Of a stretch of DNA of 64,000 bases, positions 28,785 through 42,163 are shown piece after piece. How positions within the stretch are numbered: position 1 is the first letter of the stretch; every line of letters begins with the position of its first letter. Position numbers and translations under genes: made by a program. This DNA is from Adineta steineri. Lineage: Eukaryota > Rotifera > Eurotatoria > Adinetida > Adinetidae. The notes beneath the pieces were generated by a model that was not told where the DNA came from, ran no database searches, and saw only the letters and a program-made list of their open reading frames with translations. The DNA lies in NCBI GenBank assembly GCA_905250115.1, contig CAJNOI010000037.1, positions 248,001 to 312,000 of the forward strand, given 5' to 3'.

Positions 28785-30229
28785 ATTATTTATAAAAAAA
28801 ACAATGTAACATAGTCCAATACACTAATAGATACATAAAATAAATCAGCGTCGTTACTTTGAATATAAATTTTTGACTAACTGACTATCGTCAACACATA
28901 TATGGTGAGCAAATGTGCAAGAAGGAATGCGTTTTATATCAGAAAAAATCTTGTCTGGTATAACCTATGCTTTCGCCCTGTCTCATAACATCACGTCCTT
29001 TATGTTGCTATTTCTTTTCGTATTAGTATCCTGTTCGTGTTTTGTTCCGAGAATAAATCTGAAAAAAAGAACAAGAGAAGAATACGTGTAACAATGTAAC
29101 AGATAATATAAGGATAAAACATTTCGTCTATATTAATATGACTGATAATATTATGTTACTGTATTGGATAAAACATCATTCGTTAAAATCATGTTTAACT
29201 ATATATTCAGTAAAAAAAGTATAGTTTGAAGCAATTTATTTAAAAGAAAAATATTTCATGGTATGAAAATCAGACATTTATAAGTTCTATATTATTTTTT
29301 AAGTAATATACAAAGAAATATTTTTATTAAGTGTGAACTAAGGTGAAGATAGTATATTAGAAAAAAATTAGAATATTTTACATGTCAGTTTTATTGATTG
29401 TATTTGACGTAGCATTCATTCTAGTGAGATCGATATATAAGGATGAATTTGATTCTGTAGCAAAAGTATTTTTTTTAAAAATTAACTTATTAACATAAGA
29501 AAAATTGTGTTTGTATAGCAATTTAAGAGGTATATGTTCTAAAACAATTCGTCTTGCAAATTAATAAAGAAATTTTGAGTTGACAGTAGATTGCACTAGA
29601 AAAATCATTCAAAAGCTGTCAATGAAAAATACGTTAACATTGTGAATATTCGCATGTTATTTATACTGGCACTTATCATTACATTAATTATCCATTGAAA
29701 TCTTCAAATACACAATAATTTAATTTTTAAGTTTGATTTACATATTCATTCCTCTTCGAAGTAGATCTGTATGAGAAAATAATTTTTATTTTGTAAATAG
29801 TACCTGTACATTTATTTGTTGTTAATGTAAATCTAAATATATTATAATTTGATTGAGTATTCTAGATATGAGGTAAAAACTACAGAAAATGTAATACCAA
29901 TTTATTTTTCTTCTCATCCCAGTGAACTTTTATTTTATTGATCTTGCACATTTCTATTTATGAATTATTTCCTTCTTGTATTGTTTCTACGAATTTTCAC
30001 TGCTTTTTTTCACAAATTAATAATGCAATAAAATATTTTTGTTGTTTATTCATTGATTTTCATTAGAAAATATTCTGATTGTATCTGTTTTAATGAATCG
30101 AGTCGTTCATTACGGGTGAATGACTATGAATAATTTGATTCTAATCTATTATTTTTTCATCAGAATACTTTTTACAAGAAATTCATATATACAAAATTGA
30201 ATAAGTAGAGCTAGTGAGAAGAAGATGAT
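28785..30229. other. AT-rich intergenic region
   Basis: About 1.4 kb with no supported gene, RNA or repeat. Confidence 0.5.
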
Positions 30230-32317
30230 CTACAATAAAGGAAAATAGAGATAAAAGTCTTTTGAATGTACCATTGGAGTTTCATCATAAAATTCGATCG
30301 ATTTTAATTTTGCACAGTTGATACGTGTTGCATTTCTTCTAAAATTCTCAGTTATCGTTGCTAAATGTTCGTATCGAATTATAAGCTTGATGAGAGAAGG
30401 TAGTCGTGTTTTCATGTCGGAAAGAAATTGTTCTACATAGTCAATATGAGCAGAAACATATTTAAGTTCGACGAGACGAGAAAACTCAATAATTGACGAT
30501 ACTTCTTCAGATTTTTCTTTTTTCTCTATTTTAATCTGGATTGACAAACGACGGAGTAATGGAAACGAACGTGAAATTTTGGCAAAGAAACTGTGTTCGA
30601 AAGAATTAGACCTGTCTCTTATACGTAGGTTGGCAACGTTTATGAACATTCCACCAGGAAAACCATGCGAAATTGGATGTATATATTCCATATGGAACGG
30701 AAGTGAATAGACATGATATCGATTCCATATTTTGTTAATAGAATTCATAGAATCAATATAGCCATCAACATTATATCCTCTTTGAATGAATGTATGTCGA
30801 ATGTCATTAAAATATGGTCTAACTTGTCCATCAATATAGACATATTCGGTAGCAATATCGAAGAAAAATGTTTGTAAATATGGCATTTGCCGGAGCAAAG
30901 AATTCTCTAAATAAGTACCATCAATGTATGAATATCGTTCACTAACACGAAGAGATAATGTGAGTTTTTCCAAATGTGACAGTCGATGAACAAGTGGAAT
31001 AACTAGACTATCTAATTCAGTTGTTTGAACACATGCACATAGCGAAAAACATTTCAGTTTCTCGACATTTTTCTATAAAGAAAAAAGCATAAAAAGTATT
31101 AAGTGATAAAATGTTGCAAAAAAACTCGTCGTATAAGTAAAATAAGGGTATAGCTGTGAGGTTGGTTGTAGGTTTTGGTGATAATGTCGATAAGAGCGTG
31201 ACTTAAGGTAAGGATAACGATTTGGCTAGAAAACAAATAAACTCACGTCACATTCATATTCACACTCTCACACCGTCCGTTTCTCACTCATGTCAAACTA
31301 ATTTTTATTCAAATGTATATTCCAATATTTTGTCAATGCGATTTATTTGACATATAGGACATATATTAGAAAACTATCTCTGAACATTATTAATTTATTC
31401 ATTATTAGTAGAACTTCAAATGAAAAGTTTTAGTCTTGTCTTTTTTTTACCGTATTATTTAATAATAATGACGCATTATGTGTGATTTCTGATGGATAAT
31501 GTCTCAGTAATTCTGGATCATGTATGAATTCAAGTTTGACAATGTATGTATGTAATTGATTAAGACGACCATCAAGTAGACGAAGACAATCGTCTATATT
31601 ATGCAATTTGATACATAGATGAGTAATACTCGACGAAATACATGCAGTAGAAGATAAACCACTCAATAATGATTTAGAAAAGAAGTAATTATTGTTCACA
31701 TCCAAATCCAAATATTTTAGATTTGAGAATAGGGCGAATGTACGATGATAAATATCAATGAGTAAATTCAGCATTGATACACTTGGATCTTCACAATCAA
31801 TCCTTATAATCAATTCGGATAATTTTTGTTTGAAGTTGATAACAAATGGATAGTTTTCTAAAAACATATATCAAAATAGAAACCAAATGTTTTCTTTTTA
31901 GTTCTCCAATAAAAATAAATCAAGTACTATACCATTTAAAATATGTGAAGCCATATTCATATCAAGATTGATCAGAGTGATTCTCTGTAAATTAAAAAAC
32001 TTGTTACCATGTAGAATACGTTCCAAGAAGTATCCATCAATAATAAGACATTTAACATTATTATCAATTCGAGGTAATATATACAAACAAAACCGATCAA
32101 GTATTGCATTCGTTTTAGGATCGTCTTTTTCACTCGATGATATGCTTGTTAAATCAATAGATTGAGTAAATTTTCTATCACGTGCAATATTATCAAGTTT
32201 TTTATTAACGCCCACCAGCCAATATAAAACATCAAAATTACTAAGTTTATTGAAAATACTAAGCAACATTTCATCGGGTAGATCAACAATACTAATACTT
32301 GAATTATCTAGATTCAT
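30230..32317 (-). CDS. F-box protein with degenerate LRR-like body
   Basis: Three exons, 31933-32317, 31451-31857 and 30230-31072, give 544 residues. Residues about 8-45 (IVDLPDEMLLSIFNKLS...YWLVGVNKKLDNIARD) are a clear F-box, the Skp1-binding part of SCF ubiquitin ligases. The rest alternates hydrophobic strands and helices (LKYLDLDVNN, LEKLTLSLR, LIKLIIRYEH), as in degenerate leucine-rich repeats that bind substrate. The start was set at the ATG at 32317, since the frame open further upstream has no ATG. The gene lies alone between gene-poor stretches and belongs to a class that is expanded in bdelloids. The substrate is unknown. Confidence 0.82.
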
Positions 32318-33506
32318 TCTTGGTAACAATTTTTTGAGCACTTAGGAAAATGCACATATATGTACAGTTGCATTTTAATCCTATTTATGTTTAAAATACA
32401 ATAACCTGCCGTCCAAAGTGACAATGCTCAATTGTTCTATTGTAATCGTTGTAACGTTTAAATTCAGTCGAGTTTGCTCATAAATATGAGTCCAATTTGT
32501 TCGTCCATTTCTGTAGAAGCATTCGAACAGACGGAGACAATAAAATGAACTCTCTGCCTTAAATGTAACTAGTCAGCTACGTATTTTTAAAAAAGAATTC
32601 CAATTTTGATGGTTCCTTTCTGAATAATCAAAAACCATTTAAAGATGGTGTTATATCTATCATGTTAGATATTTCGATAAAAAGAAACAAACATTGTTAT
32701 TGTTTGAAATTGATAATTTAAGTTGCTATTTTTTGTTAGGATTCTTCTAAATAATAGTTTATTAGGTTAATTGTCCTAAAGAATGTTCATCGATAATCAT
32801 TTATGAACATATTCTAATTCGAAAAACTCACAGAATATTACTCATATTCATTTAGAATATGAACTGATTGTTATTCATGTCGTATCTAAGTTTAATCATT
32901 TGTCGAAATTATTTTTGATGAAATAAAGAAAAAATTCAAAATGAATCGTATTCTTAAGTCTCCTATAAGATATTCAAGCAAAAATAGTGAATAACGTACG
33001 TTACAGAGAAAGGTGGGTGAATGTGTATATTCTACTCATCTAACATTCTCACACACCCATACCCACATATTATTCTTTCTAATTAAATAAAAATTCCTTT
33101 TTATATGAAAATGAAAAAAATTTTAGTTGTTTTTATAGATGAAATCAGAATGACATTTTAATGGTGTGAGTATAAGATTCATCTCATCAAGCACACCCAC
33201 ATCCTGAAGATGGTTATAATGAACTTGATAGAATACTAAAATTATCTTAAATTTTTGTGATCGACTTTATCATGAATAGTATTTGTGTAGAGTAGCTTTC
33301 GTACAAAAACTGGTACAATGAAAATTGCTTATAAAATATATAAAAATGACTATTTTATGTGAATTAAAACGCATGCGTTAGCTAACTTCAGCGAATGTAT
33401 CATGTTATAATTTGATTCATAGTGACCTCTTTCGTTGTATATCAGTAGAATTTATTAACTAACCACTAAATAAAAAAATAGAATTTCGCTTAGTAGAATA
33501 ATCAAA
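32318..33506. other. Intergenic with two G-rich/C-rich inverted elements
   Basis: No gene seen. Two short elements (about 33005-33070 and 33158-33210) carry GGTGGGTG or GGTGTGAG opposite CACACCCA/CCCACA. Confidence 0.55.
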
Positions 33507-34406
33507 ATGCGTTCTTTGAAATATCTTCTCCGTCGTAGTACAATTGATGAATCTACTAAATATGCATATCGATGGTTATTTTCTCGTGCTCAACAATTAC
33601 AGCGTCGTTCTCAATTACATTTAAAATCGAAATCATTATTCGGTATTTTTCGTCATTTAATTCATCAATATCATCGTCATGTTCCAATTGAATATTTATG
33701 TGGTTCAGCCATGTTTTTCAATCGATTATTTATTGTTAATCGACATGTTCTTATACCACGTCGTGATTCAGAATCTCTCATTCATCATATACAACAACTT
33801 TATAAATCTGATAAAAACAGTAAATAAAAAAAATATATTCAAATCGAATTGAAGAAAAGTTTTTATTTTTTTTTAGAACAATCAATTATTGAAATTGGTA
33901 CTGGAAGTGGATGTTTATCAATAACATTATCTCGTCTTTTTCCTCATTGGCAAATTCATGCATGTGATATTAGTTCATCAGCCCTGCGAATTGCTCGTAA
34001 TAATGCACATCTTCATCATTGTTCTAATATTGAATTTCATTATGGTGATCTCTTCAATTCTCATTTTCTTGAGAATAATTCATTTGATATGATTATTTCA
34101 AATCCGCCTTATATCTGTAAAGATCAACTATCTCAATGTAATCAAGGAATTTTTCATGAACCTTCAATTGCTTTATTTGCTCATCCACCATTAAAATTCT
34201 ATTCAGAAATTATTCGTCGTGCAATAAATGGTTGGCTTAAAGATGGCGGATATATTGTTTTTGAATGTTCACCATTTAATGTCAATCAAATTAAAGAATT
34301 ATTAGAAAATCAATTTGAACAAATCGAAATTTGTTTTGATACTAATCAATTAGCTCGAGTTATTTCCGGAAAAAAGAAATATTTAAAACCATATCAAGAA
34401 AGATAG
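33507..34406 (+). CDS. HEMK1: Release-factor glutamine N5-methyltransferase, HemK/PrmC type
   Basis: Methylates the Gln of the GGQ motif in class I release factors, most likely in mitochondria. Two exons (33507-33819 and 33877-34406) join in phase to 280 residues, normal for PrmC/HEMK1. The N-terminal helical domain ends with PIEYLCGSAMFFNRLF and the LIPRRDSE block. The SAM-binding motif I is IEIGTGSGCLSI, the acidic loop is ACDISSSALRIA and the catalytic signature NPPYI is intact (FDMIISNPPYICKDQL). The basic N-terminus (MRSLKYLLRRS) could serve mitochondrial import. HEMK2, the cytosolic relative, lacks this N-terminal domain, so HEMK1 is the better assignment. Confidence 0.92.
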
Positions 34407-34935
34407 TAAAGAAAAAAGTATTAGAATTACACATTATCCTTTTATTACAAAAAAATTTATTTGTGTACTATGTCTACAAACGGTGATTATCTAATTTTTT
34501 TTCTCGTTACTCAAATTTCATGATTACTTTCCTCTTGTTTCCATGCTGTGAGCTTATCTCGTCTATTGCCATTTAACACCACTTTTTTTTGTTCAAAAAA
34601 AAACTATCTTCTACTATTTCTGCACTCAAATATATTATTCTTCTACTACCATAATCGATTATTTTCAATAGATATTTTATCGATGATTCAACTTTATTGT
34701 ATTTGAATGGAGTTTTAGAAGTAAAAAAAAAAGTTCGATTAAAAAAACAAATCTTCTATCATTTTCGATATATTTTATTTAAAATTGATACATTGATAGA
34801 TTATCCTGCATACATAATATGTATTGTTAGAAAAAGAAAGATCAAGTATTCGTCTTTCTCTCTATGTTCTAGTTACTTTATTCATTCATCGACTATACTT
34901 AGGTAATCCTACAAGATAGATCAAAAAAACAAAAA
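34407..34935. other. Intergenic
   Basis: AT-rich 3' flank of the methyltransferase gene and 5' flank of the next gene. No feature seen. Confidence 0.5.
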
Positions 34936-35274
34936 ATGTTCTTTTTTAACGGTCGAATACGAAGTGCTCATATAGGTCCAATAATTATGCGTGACCAACC
35001 GGTTACACATAAAATAGGACATTCATGTATTATTACTAGTTGTCTTTCACTTATTATTGGTCTTATGCTTATTGTTACGGGTGTTATATCAGAAACAAAA
35101 AAAACAACATTTATTGGTATTGGTATTATTACTTTAGGTGTGGGTTTTTTCCTTACAACAATTGTATGTTTTTATGCTAAACTTAAAGTATGTTATCGTA
35201 ATTGGGCTTATGGACCACCTATTTCACCACTTAATATGGAACTATCTCAACAAACAACAATAATTAATGCATAA
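34936..35274 (+). CDS. Small two-TM membrane protein, unknown function
   Basis: Single frame of 112 residues. Two membrane segments lie at about 30-50 (CLSLIIGLMLIVTGVI) and 57-80 (FIGIGIITLGVGFFLTTIVC), with both ends predicted cytosolic. The tail is polar and contains YGPPISP. It is single-exon, unlike its neighbours. No family recognised, although the layout is that of many small TMEM proteins. Confidence 0.6.
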   Translation: MFFFNGRIRSAHIGPIIMRDQPVTHKIGHSCIITSCLSLIIGLMLIVTGVISETKKTTFIGIGIITLGVGFFLTTIVCFYAKLKVCYRNWAYGPPISPLNMELSQQTTIINA

Positions 35275-35440
35275 ACGTCTCCTTTTACTGATTCTAAATA
35301 TATCATCTATAGATAATGTGATTTTAACGCCTCTATAATAATATCATCTGCTAGTTTTTCCCATGGACGCATTTTTATATTTTTGTCTACGCATATTATT
35401 GTTTTATTTTGTCTGTTTTTGTTTCAAACACATTATTAAA

Positions 35441-36243
35441 ATGAAGATATTGATTTGCTCGTTTCTTCTTGTTTTATTATTCGATATATCGAGTAAGTTT
35501 TCATCTTAATATCTTGATTTATATATACATATATTAAAAATAATTTAGTACAATCACCTGTTGATGAAAATCAACTACGGGAAATATTATCGAATTTAAA
35601 TTTTCGTTCTTTACCATCGGTCTATCAACAAGCTTTACTTGAAGCTCAAGCTACATCTGAAAGTCGTGCTGATGCAAGGTAATTAAATTGTATTTAAAGA
35701 TTAATTTGAAATAAAAGTCTTTAGTACATACTGTTGTAAAAATGGTAATCCAGCTAAAATGAAAGTTATAACAACAACTTACGTTCGTTGGGAACCAACA
35801 GGTCAAACTCAACTTGTAGCAGCAGGTCACGCGAGTTGTGGATTTGGTGGATGGTCAAAATGCACAGTATACGAAGTTCGACATGTGTAATGTTAAATCC
35901 AAAATGTAAAAGGATAATAATTTTTTTCAATTCTTTTTAAAGGGCTACATCATATCTTGAGCATGGTCACGAACTCGTACCTGATATTGAAAATAGTCAA
36001 TGCCCAGATCATCATGTTGTTTGTTGCAAATCTATGATTCCTGTTGCTGGTTATTGCATGGGTAAATATATAATTAGTATGATTGAATAGCAACATGAAT
36101 ATGTTCTTTTTTTATTAGGCATACCCGAATTTAATCGTTTAGTCGCTGAATGGGCAAAATTACAAGCTACAAATCCTGAAGCAACACTTGCTAATCTTGT
36201 TGTAACACTTCAAAATAATGGTCTTGCATCATTAAGCGGTTAA
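35441..36243 (+). CDS. Secreted Cys-rich protein, unknown family
   Basis: Five exons (35441-35492, 35549-35678, 35725-35886, 35943-36061, 36119-36243) give 195 residues in one frame. Residues 1-17 are a signal peptide (MKILICSFLLVLLFDIS). The mature part has a Cys pattern of CC, C, C, C, CC, C (YCCKNGNP, ASCGFGGWSKC, SQCPDHHVVCCKS, YCMGIP), which indicates disulphide bonding, followed by a helical tail. No known domain recognised. It ends 39 bp before the stop of TTC29 on the other strand, so the 3' UTRs must overlap. Confidence 0.72.
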
Positions 36244-36282
36244 GGGAAAATAATAAAAAAAAAGTGAAAATAAAATAGAAAT

Positions 36283-37784
36283 CTAAGGCTTTGATTTTAT
36301 TAAATAATTTTCAAATCGTGTCAGTTTCCATTCAAGTAACGCATGTGTATTCATTTGATCAATACGATCCTTAAAAAATGATTGAAGTTTTAAACCATCA
36401 GCAATACCATATAATACTCGATAACGATCAAGATCAGGATACTTCTTATTTAATGATATACTATAAGCTTTTTTTGAATATTTTCTTGCTGAATCATAGT
36501 TACCCTAAAAATATATTTATATAAAAGAAAAAAAAAGATTTCTATAATACTAATGCTGCATCAATTAAACCAAGTGCACTACAAGCTTTTACATATTGTT
36601 TATCATTTGCATTCGTTGATACTTTTTGTAAATATTTTGTTAAATATTTCGTACTTTTTTCTACATTTGATTTTCTAGAATACTAAAAGTAAGATAAGAA
36701 ATTTATTTTTATTGAAAAATACCTTTGATAACAAATAGCAAGTGCTTCACTTGCTTGACCAAAACCTTCATGATCATTTTCCTGTTCACAATAATTATAA
36801 TATTGTTCAAGATATTTCAACGCTGAATCAATATCATTATGTTCAAGATAGATTAATCCGAGTTTATAACTAATACTACTTTCAACTTTTTTATCATCAG
36901 TTTGAATTGATGCTTCATAAGCTTTAGTAATATATTTAAGTGCATCAGTATTTGATTGACGTTCAGCTAATTTCGTATATATACGTACTAATTGATGATT
37001 AGCATTTATTCTTCCTTCATAATAATTTCCACCGAATTCACGATATTTCTCAAAATATTCTAGTGCTTTTAGAAGATCACCTAAATAACCTTGTCTTTCA
37101 TAGGATAATCCAACATGAAAATATGCTTGAGAACTTAATTCGGAATCAAGTTGTGAATATGTTTCAGTAAGTGATAAACATTTTTTATGGAAGAAATCTG
37201 ATAACCAATAATCATCACTTTTAATAAAAAATGAAGCTACTTCCAAATAACTTTTAAACATATTTGAATATTGACCTAAAATTAAATTTATTAACTTTTG
37301 AACAAAAAACATAAAATACATACATTTTCGTTCTGCTTCTTCCGCTTTATTAAGATATACACATAGAAAACGTAATTTATCGGGTTCTTCATCTAATAAT
37401 GGCCGTCGATAAAGAGGATGTTCAGTTGCTAATCGTTCTCGATCTTCTTTTTGCCATGCTAATAGAGTAGATAATTCACGAAATGATTGATGATAACCTT
37501 GACGAAGCATATCTATTGATAATTCACGTTGTAATGAATTTCGATGTCTATTTCGAAAAATCCTATATTTTTAAAATACTTAATTTTTAATCCTACTTTT
37601 CAATATCTACTTTTCCAAGTGATGGTTGTTTCTTGTAAGTTAATGCAACATCTTTTGTTTCGAGTAAGGGACCCGCTTTATAAGTTTTACTTGGCAAAAT
37701 AACATTACGATAAAATTCCGAATGTTCTTTTTTACCAGTAGTCTTAGCTTTAGATTTCGTACGAGAAATTGATGTTTGAGCCAT
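36283..37784 (-). CDS. TTC29: Tetratricopeptide repeat protein 29 (axonemal)
   Basis: TTC29 is an axonemal protein of motile cilia and sperm flagella, needed for dynein arm function. Five exons read leftwards: 37597-37784, 37324-37562, 36723-37275, 36551-36674, 36283-36504, giving 441 residues. The diagnostic N-terminal block is DMLRQGYHQSFRELSTLL followed by EEPDKLRFLCVYL and KAEEAERK. The body has TPR units (AYFHVGLSYERQG, ALEYFEKYREF, SYKLGLIYLEHND, ACSALGLIDAALGNY). Family length is about 450-475, so this is complete. A motile-cilia gene fits a ciliated rotifer. Assignment rests on recognised sequence pattern, not on a search. Confidence 0.87.
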
Positions 37785-38115
37785 TATAAAATTTACAGGT
37801 ATATAACTGACATGCTTAACAACGTATGTAAATATTATCTTTTATCTCTTTTCTTATCAAGAGACATACAACTGCGACATCTATTTTATATTTTATCGAT
37901 ATTTTCATATTTTATTTACTATTATATATTAACTAAGAAAAACTTTTTTAAAAACATCTTATCGTGAAAAAGTTAAATATCAATTGAATATATTTTATAA
38001 CCAATACAATACTTCCAAAGCTTCATCGAAATATTCATACGCTCGTCATCATCATCATCTTCGTCTTCTTCGTTGAACAGCTGTTGCAGTTGAGACTAAT
38101 AAAACGAAAAAAAAA

Positions 38116-41100
38116 ATGATTAGATTTATTCATTTAATAAGTCTAATCCTTCTTCTAAATATTTCATTCATTGAAAATGTTGATCGCAATAATTTTAAAA
38201 CATGTGAACAAAGTGCATTTTGTCGGTAAGTATTTTGCTTGAGTAATTAAGTGTAAACAATAATATATTTCGATTTTTGTATATTAGACGACAACGTAAA
38301 TATAAACCTGACACAACACCTTATGAAGTTGATCTTAGCTCAATGAAAACAATAACTAATGGACATTTACAATTTTCACTTCTTAATACATTAAAATCTC
38401 ATGTAAAACTTCAATTAGATTTATATACACTTCAACATAATTCATTACGTGTTAAAATTAACGAAATTAATCCTATAAGAAAACGTTATGAAGTTGAACG
38501 TGTACTTGTTAGTGAACCAAAACTTGTTAGTGTTAATATAACAAAATCGGATAATAATCAAATTGAAGGTCGTTTTGATAAAACAGCTCGATTTATACTT
38601 AATGCAAAACCATTTCGATTAGATTTGTTTACAAATGATATATTTGTAATGAGTGTTAATTCAAAAAATATGTTTAATTTTGAACATTATCGAAAAAAAC
38701 CAGCGTATATATGAATATCAATTCAAAAAAAAAAGATTCTTTATTTTTCCATAAATTTATTTAGATCCGATGGTGCACCGGCTGATAATAACGCAGAAGA
38801 TAATGAAGATGGTATGTGGGAAGAAACATTTAAATCTCATCATGATTCAAAACCACATGGTAAAATTTATTAGTGATGATAAATAATTTAATTTCGTTTT
38901 TTGTTTTAATCTAAGGTCCATCATCAATTGGTATTGATGTAAATTTTCTTAATTTTGAAAATGTTTATGGTATTCCTGAACATGCTGATGCATTTTCATT
39001 AAGATCAACACAGTAATTTATCGTTAAGTTGATTTAAAATTTTGATTATATTTTCTATTTAGTGATACGGATCCATATCGTTTATTTAATCTTGATATTT
39101 TTGAATATGATATTAAAAATCCTATGGCTTTATATGGTGCAATTCCTTATATGCTTGCTCACAAGTAAATCGAACAATTTTATTTTAATCTAACCTTTTT
39201 TCTCGTTAATATTTAGTGAACATGCAACAGTTGGTTTCTTTTGGTTAAATGCTGCCGAAGGTTGGATCGATGTTTCAAATGATAAATTAAATACAAAAGT
39301 AAGTCAATTTTTTTATATATGAAAAAAAAAATCAATGCGCGAATGACTGCTTTGGTGACTGGATCTCTTTTTTTTGTCTTGTAGAGTCCTTGGCTCAAAG
39401 CTCAGGTAATGAATGAAGATTTTTGTTGCATGTCACAACAAGAGAGAAAACGTAGCTAGTCCCACAAAGCTTTCTTATGTCTTGTGCTGTAATTTTAGCA
39501 TGACTAATCAAGCGATAATATCTTTCTTTTTGAAATTGAAAGAAACTTGAAGTTTATTCTTCTCTCTATAGCGTACATAATTATATGGAATTTTATTTTT
39601 ATTTAGAATTTGTTTTCCACTATAACAAGTTTTTTTGGTACTAAATCAAATGAAAATAATGAAGTACCCGAAGTAACAACACATTGGATGTTTGAATCAG
39701 GCATTTTTGATGGATTCTTTTTTATGGGTCCAACACCTAATGATATTTTCAAACAATATACAGCACTGACAGGAGCTACACCAACTCCACCGGTATGAAT
39801 TATTTTGTTTTCTTTTTCCTTTCAAATAAAATCTTTTATTATTTAGCTTTGGTCAATTGCATATCATCAATGTCGTTGGAATTATAATGATGAAGATGAT
39901 GTACGAGGGTAAGTTGAATTTTGCATGATTGATTCTATCAAAAATAAATTTATTTCATTAGTGTAAATAATGGTTTTGAACAACATCAAATTCCAGTTGA
40001 TGTTATTTGGCTTGATATTGAACATACAAATGGTAAACGTTATTTTACATGGGATACATCGAAATTTCCTAATCCAGAAAAAATGCAAGATGATTTAGCT
40101 GTTTACGGAAGAAAAATGATTACAATTAGTGATCCACATATAAAAAAAGATGATGGATATCAAGTATATGCTGATGCAAAATCACGTGGATATTTTGTTA
40201 AATCAAAAGATGGATCAGATTATGAAGGATGGTGTTGGCCAGGTAAAAGAATTCTGAAATACGCTAACAAATTCTATCTATTTATCAATAGGTTCATCAA
40301 TGTGGCTTGATTATTTCAATCCTGAAATTTATAAATGGTATTCTCAACGTTATTCTTATGATAATTATAAAGGTTCAACACCCAATCTTTTTATTTGGAA
40401 TGATATGAATGAACCATCTGTTTTCAATGGACCTGAAGTCACATTTCCAAAAGATGTTGTTCATTATGGTGGATGGGAAAATCGTGATGTACACAATTTA
40501 TATGGTATGCTTCAACATATGGCTACATTCGATGGTCTTCTTGAACGTTCAAATGGAAATATTCGTCCATTTATATTAACACGTTCATTCTTCGCCGGTT
40601 CACAACGAACATCAGCTGTTTGGACAGGTGATAATGCTGCTCAATGGAGTCATCTTAAAATAGCTGTTCCAATGTTATTAAGTTTATCCGTAACTGGTAT
40701 TGGTTTTATTGGTGCTGATGTTGGTGGATTTTTTTTTAATCCTGATGCAAAATTACTTGTTCGATGGTATCAGGTATATTTAAAGATTTTAATTTTTTTA
40801 AAAATAAAATTTTTTTCGTTTGTTAGGCTGCAGCCTTCCAACCATTCTTCCGTGAACATGCACATATTGATACAGCTCGTCGTGAACCATGGTTATTTGG
40901 TGATGATAATACACGACTTATTCGACAAGCTATTGAACAACGTTATAGTTATTTACCTTTTTGGTATACATTATTTTATCGACAAGAAAAACATGGTGTA
41001 CCACCTATGTTACCTTTATGGGCAAATTTCCCACGTGATACAAATACATTTAAAACCGAAGATTCATATATGGTTGGTATGTATCATTAATAAACTTTGG

Positions 41101-41957
41101 AAAGAAAACAAGATATATTGAAAAAAATGAATTATTTTTTACAGGTAATGGTCTTTTGGTTTATCCTGTAACTGAAGCAGATATCAATCAAGTTTCAGTT
41201 TATTTTCCAGGACAAAATACAGTAAGAAAAGTGAAGAATATTTTTTTAAAGATAATCTTTTTTATTATTATAAAGGTTTGGTATGATATACGAACATTTA
41301 CTCAACATAATGGTTCTGAAACAGCACTTATTAATGTTGATATGGAATCTGTAAGTTAACAATTATATATATATATCTGATTCATGTTCGTATGAATATT
41401 TATTTTAGATTCCTATTTATCAATGTGGTGGTACAATTATTCCACAACGATTACGTAAACGCCGTGCATCAATGCTTGCCATACACGATCCTATTACTTT
41501 AGTTGTTGCACTTGATCGAAATGTAAGAGTTGATTATGTTACTATGTATTTTATATCAATTCATTTTTATTTAGCATGAAGCTGAAGGTGAACTTTATTT
41601 GGACGATGGTCAAACATATGATTATCGTCAAAAACATGCATTTATTCATCGCCGTTTTACATTTAAAAATAATGAACTCAAATCAATGTATGTTTTTGAT
41701 ATTTCTTTTTCGAAAATGTCTTTGAATCTTTTTTTGTTCTATTTAGATCTCTTGATAGCTCAGCTAAGTTTGAAACAGATGCTTGGATTGAACGTATCGT
41801 TATTGTTGGATATCCAAAAAATCCAAGTCGTGTAGAAATCAATTCAGGTGATAAACAAGCCATTCCAATTCATAGTTACCAAGATGGATCTCAAGTACTT
41901 ATTATCCGACGACCGGGTCCAGCGGTAACAACTGATTGGACACTAACACTTTCATAA
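38116..41957 (+). CDS. GANAB: Neutral alpha-glucosidase AB, glucosidase II catalytic alpha subunit (GH31)
   Basis: Trims the two inner glucoses from N-glycans in the ER, working with the PRKCSH beta subunit. Seventeen exons are readable: 38116-38225, 38288-38704, 38765-38859, 38916-39012, 39063-39164, 39217-39298, 39385-39405, 39607-39792, 39847-39908, 39962-40242, 40292-40773, 40827-41076, 41145-41221, 41276-41350, 41409-41522, 41575-41687 and 41747-41957. They give 924 residues. There is a signal peptide ([12 protein letters not shown]), then CRRQRKYK, the N-terminal beta domain and GH31 blocks [30 protein letters not shown], the nucleophile Asp in [29 protein letters not shown] and FIGADVGGF. 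No KDEL is seen, as expected because the beta subunit provides retention. The 21-bp seventh exon may be optional. Confidence 0.94.
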
Positions 41958-42163
41958 ATTATTAGACACTTTCGTAGTTTTTTTGCTTTGTTATCTTACT
42001 TTTCAGCCCTCTTTTTTTTTGTCTTCTGTTATTCGGTGATTAATAAAGATTCTTATATGCGCTGCTTTTTATTTTCTTTTTCGTGTTATCACAGGAAAAG
42101 GTGAGCTAGAGATCTTATCATTCACTAGCACATTTCTTCTATTTTGAATACACAAAACGAGTC

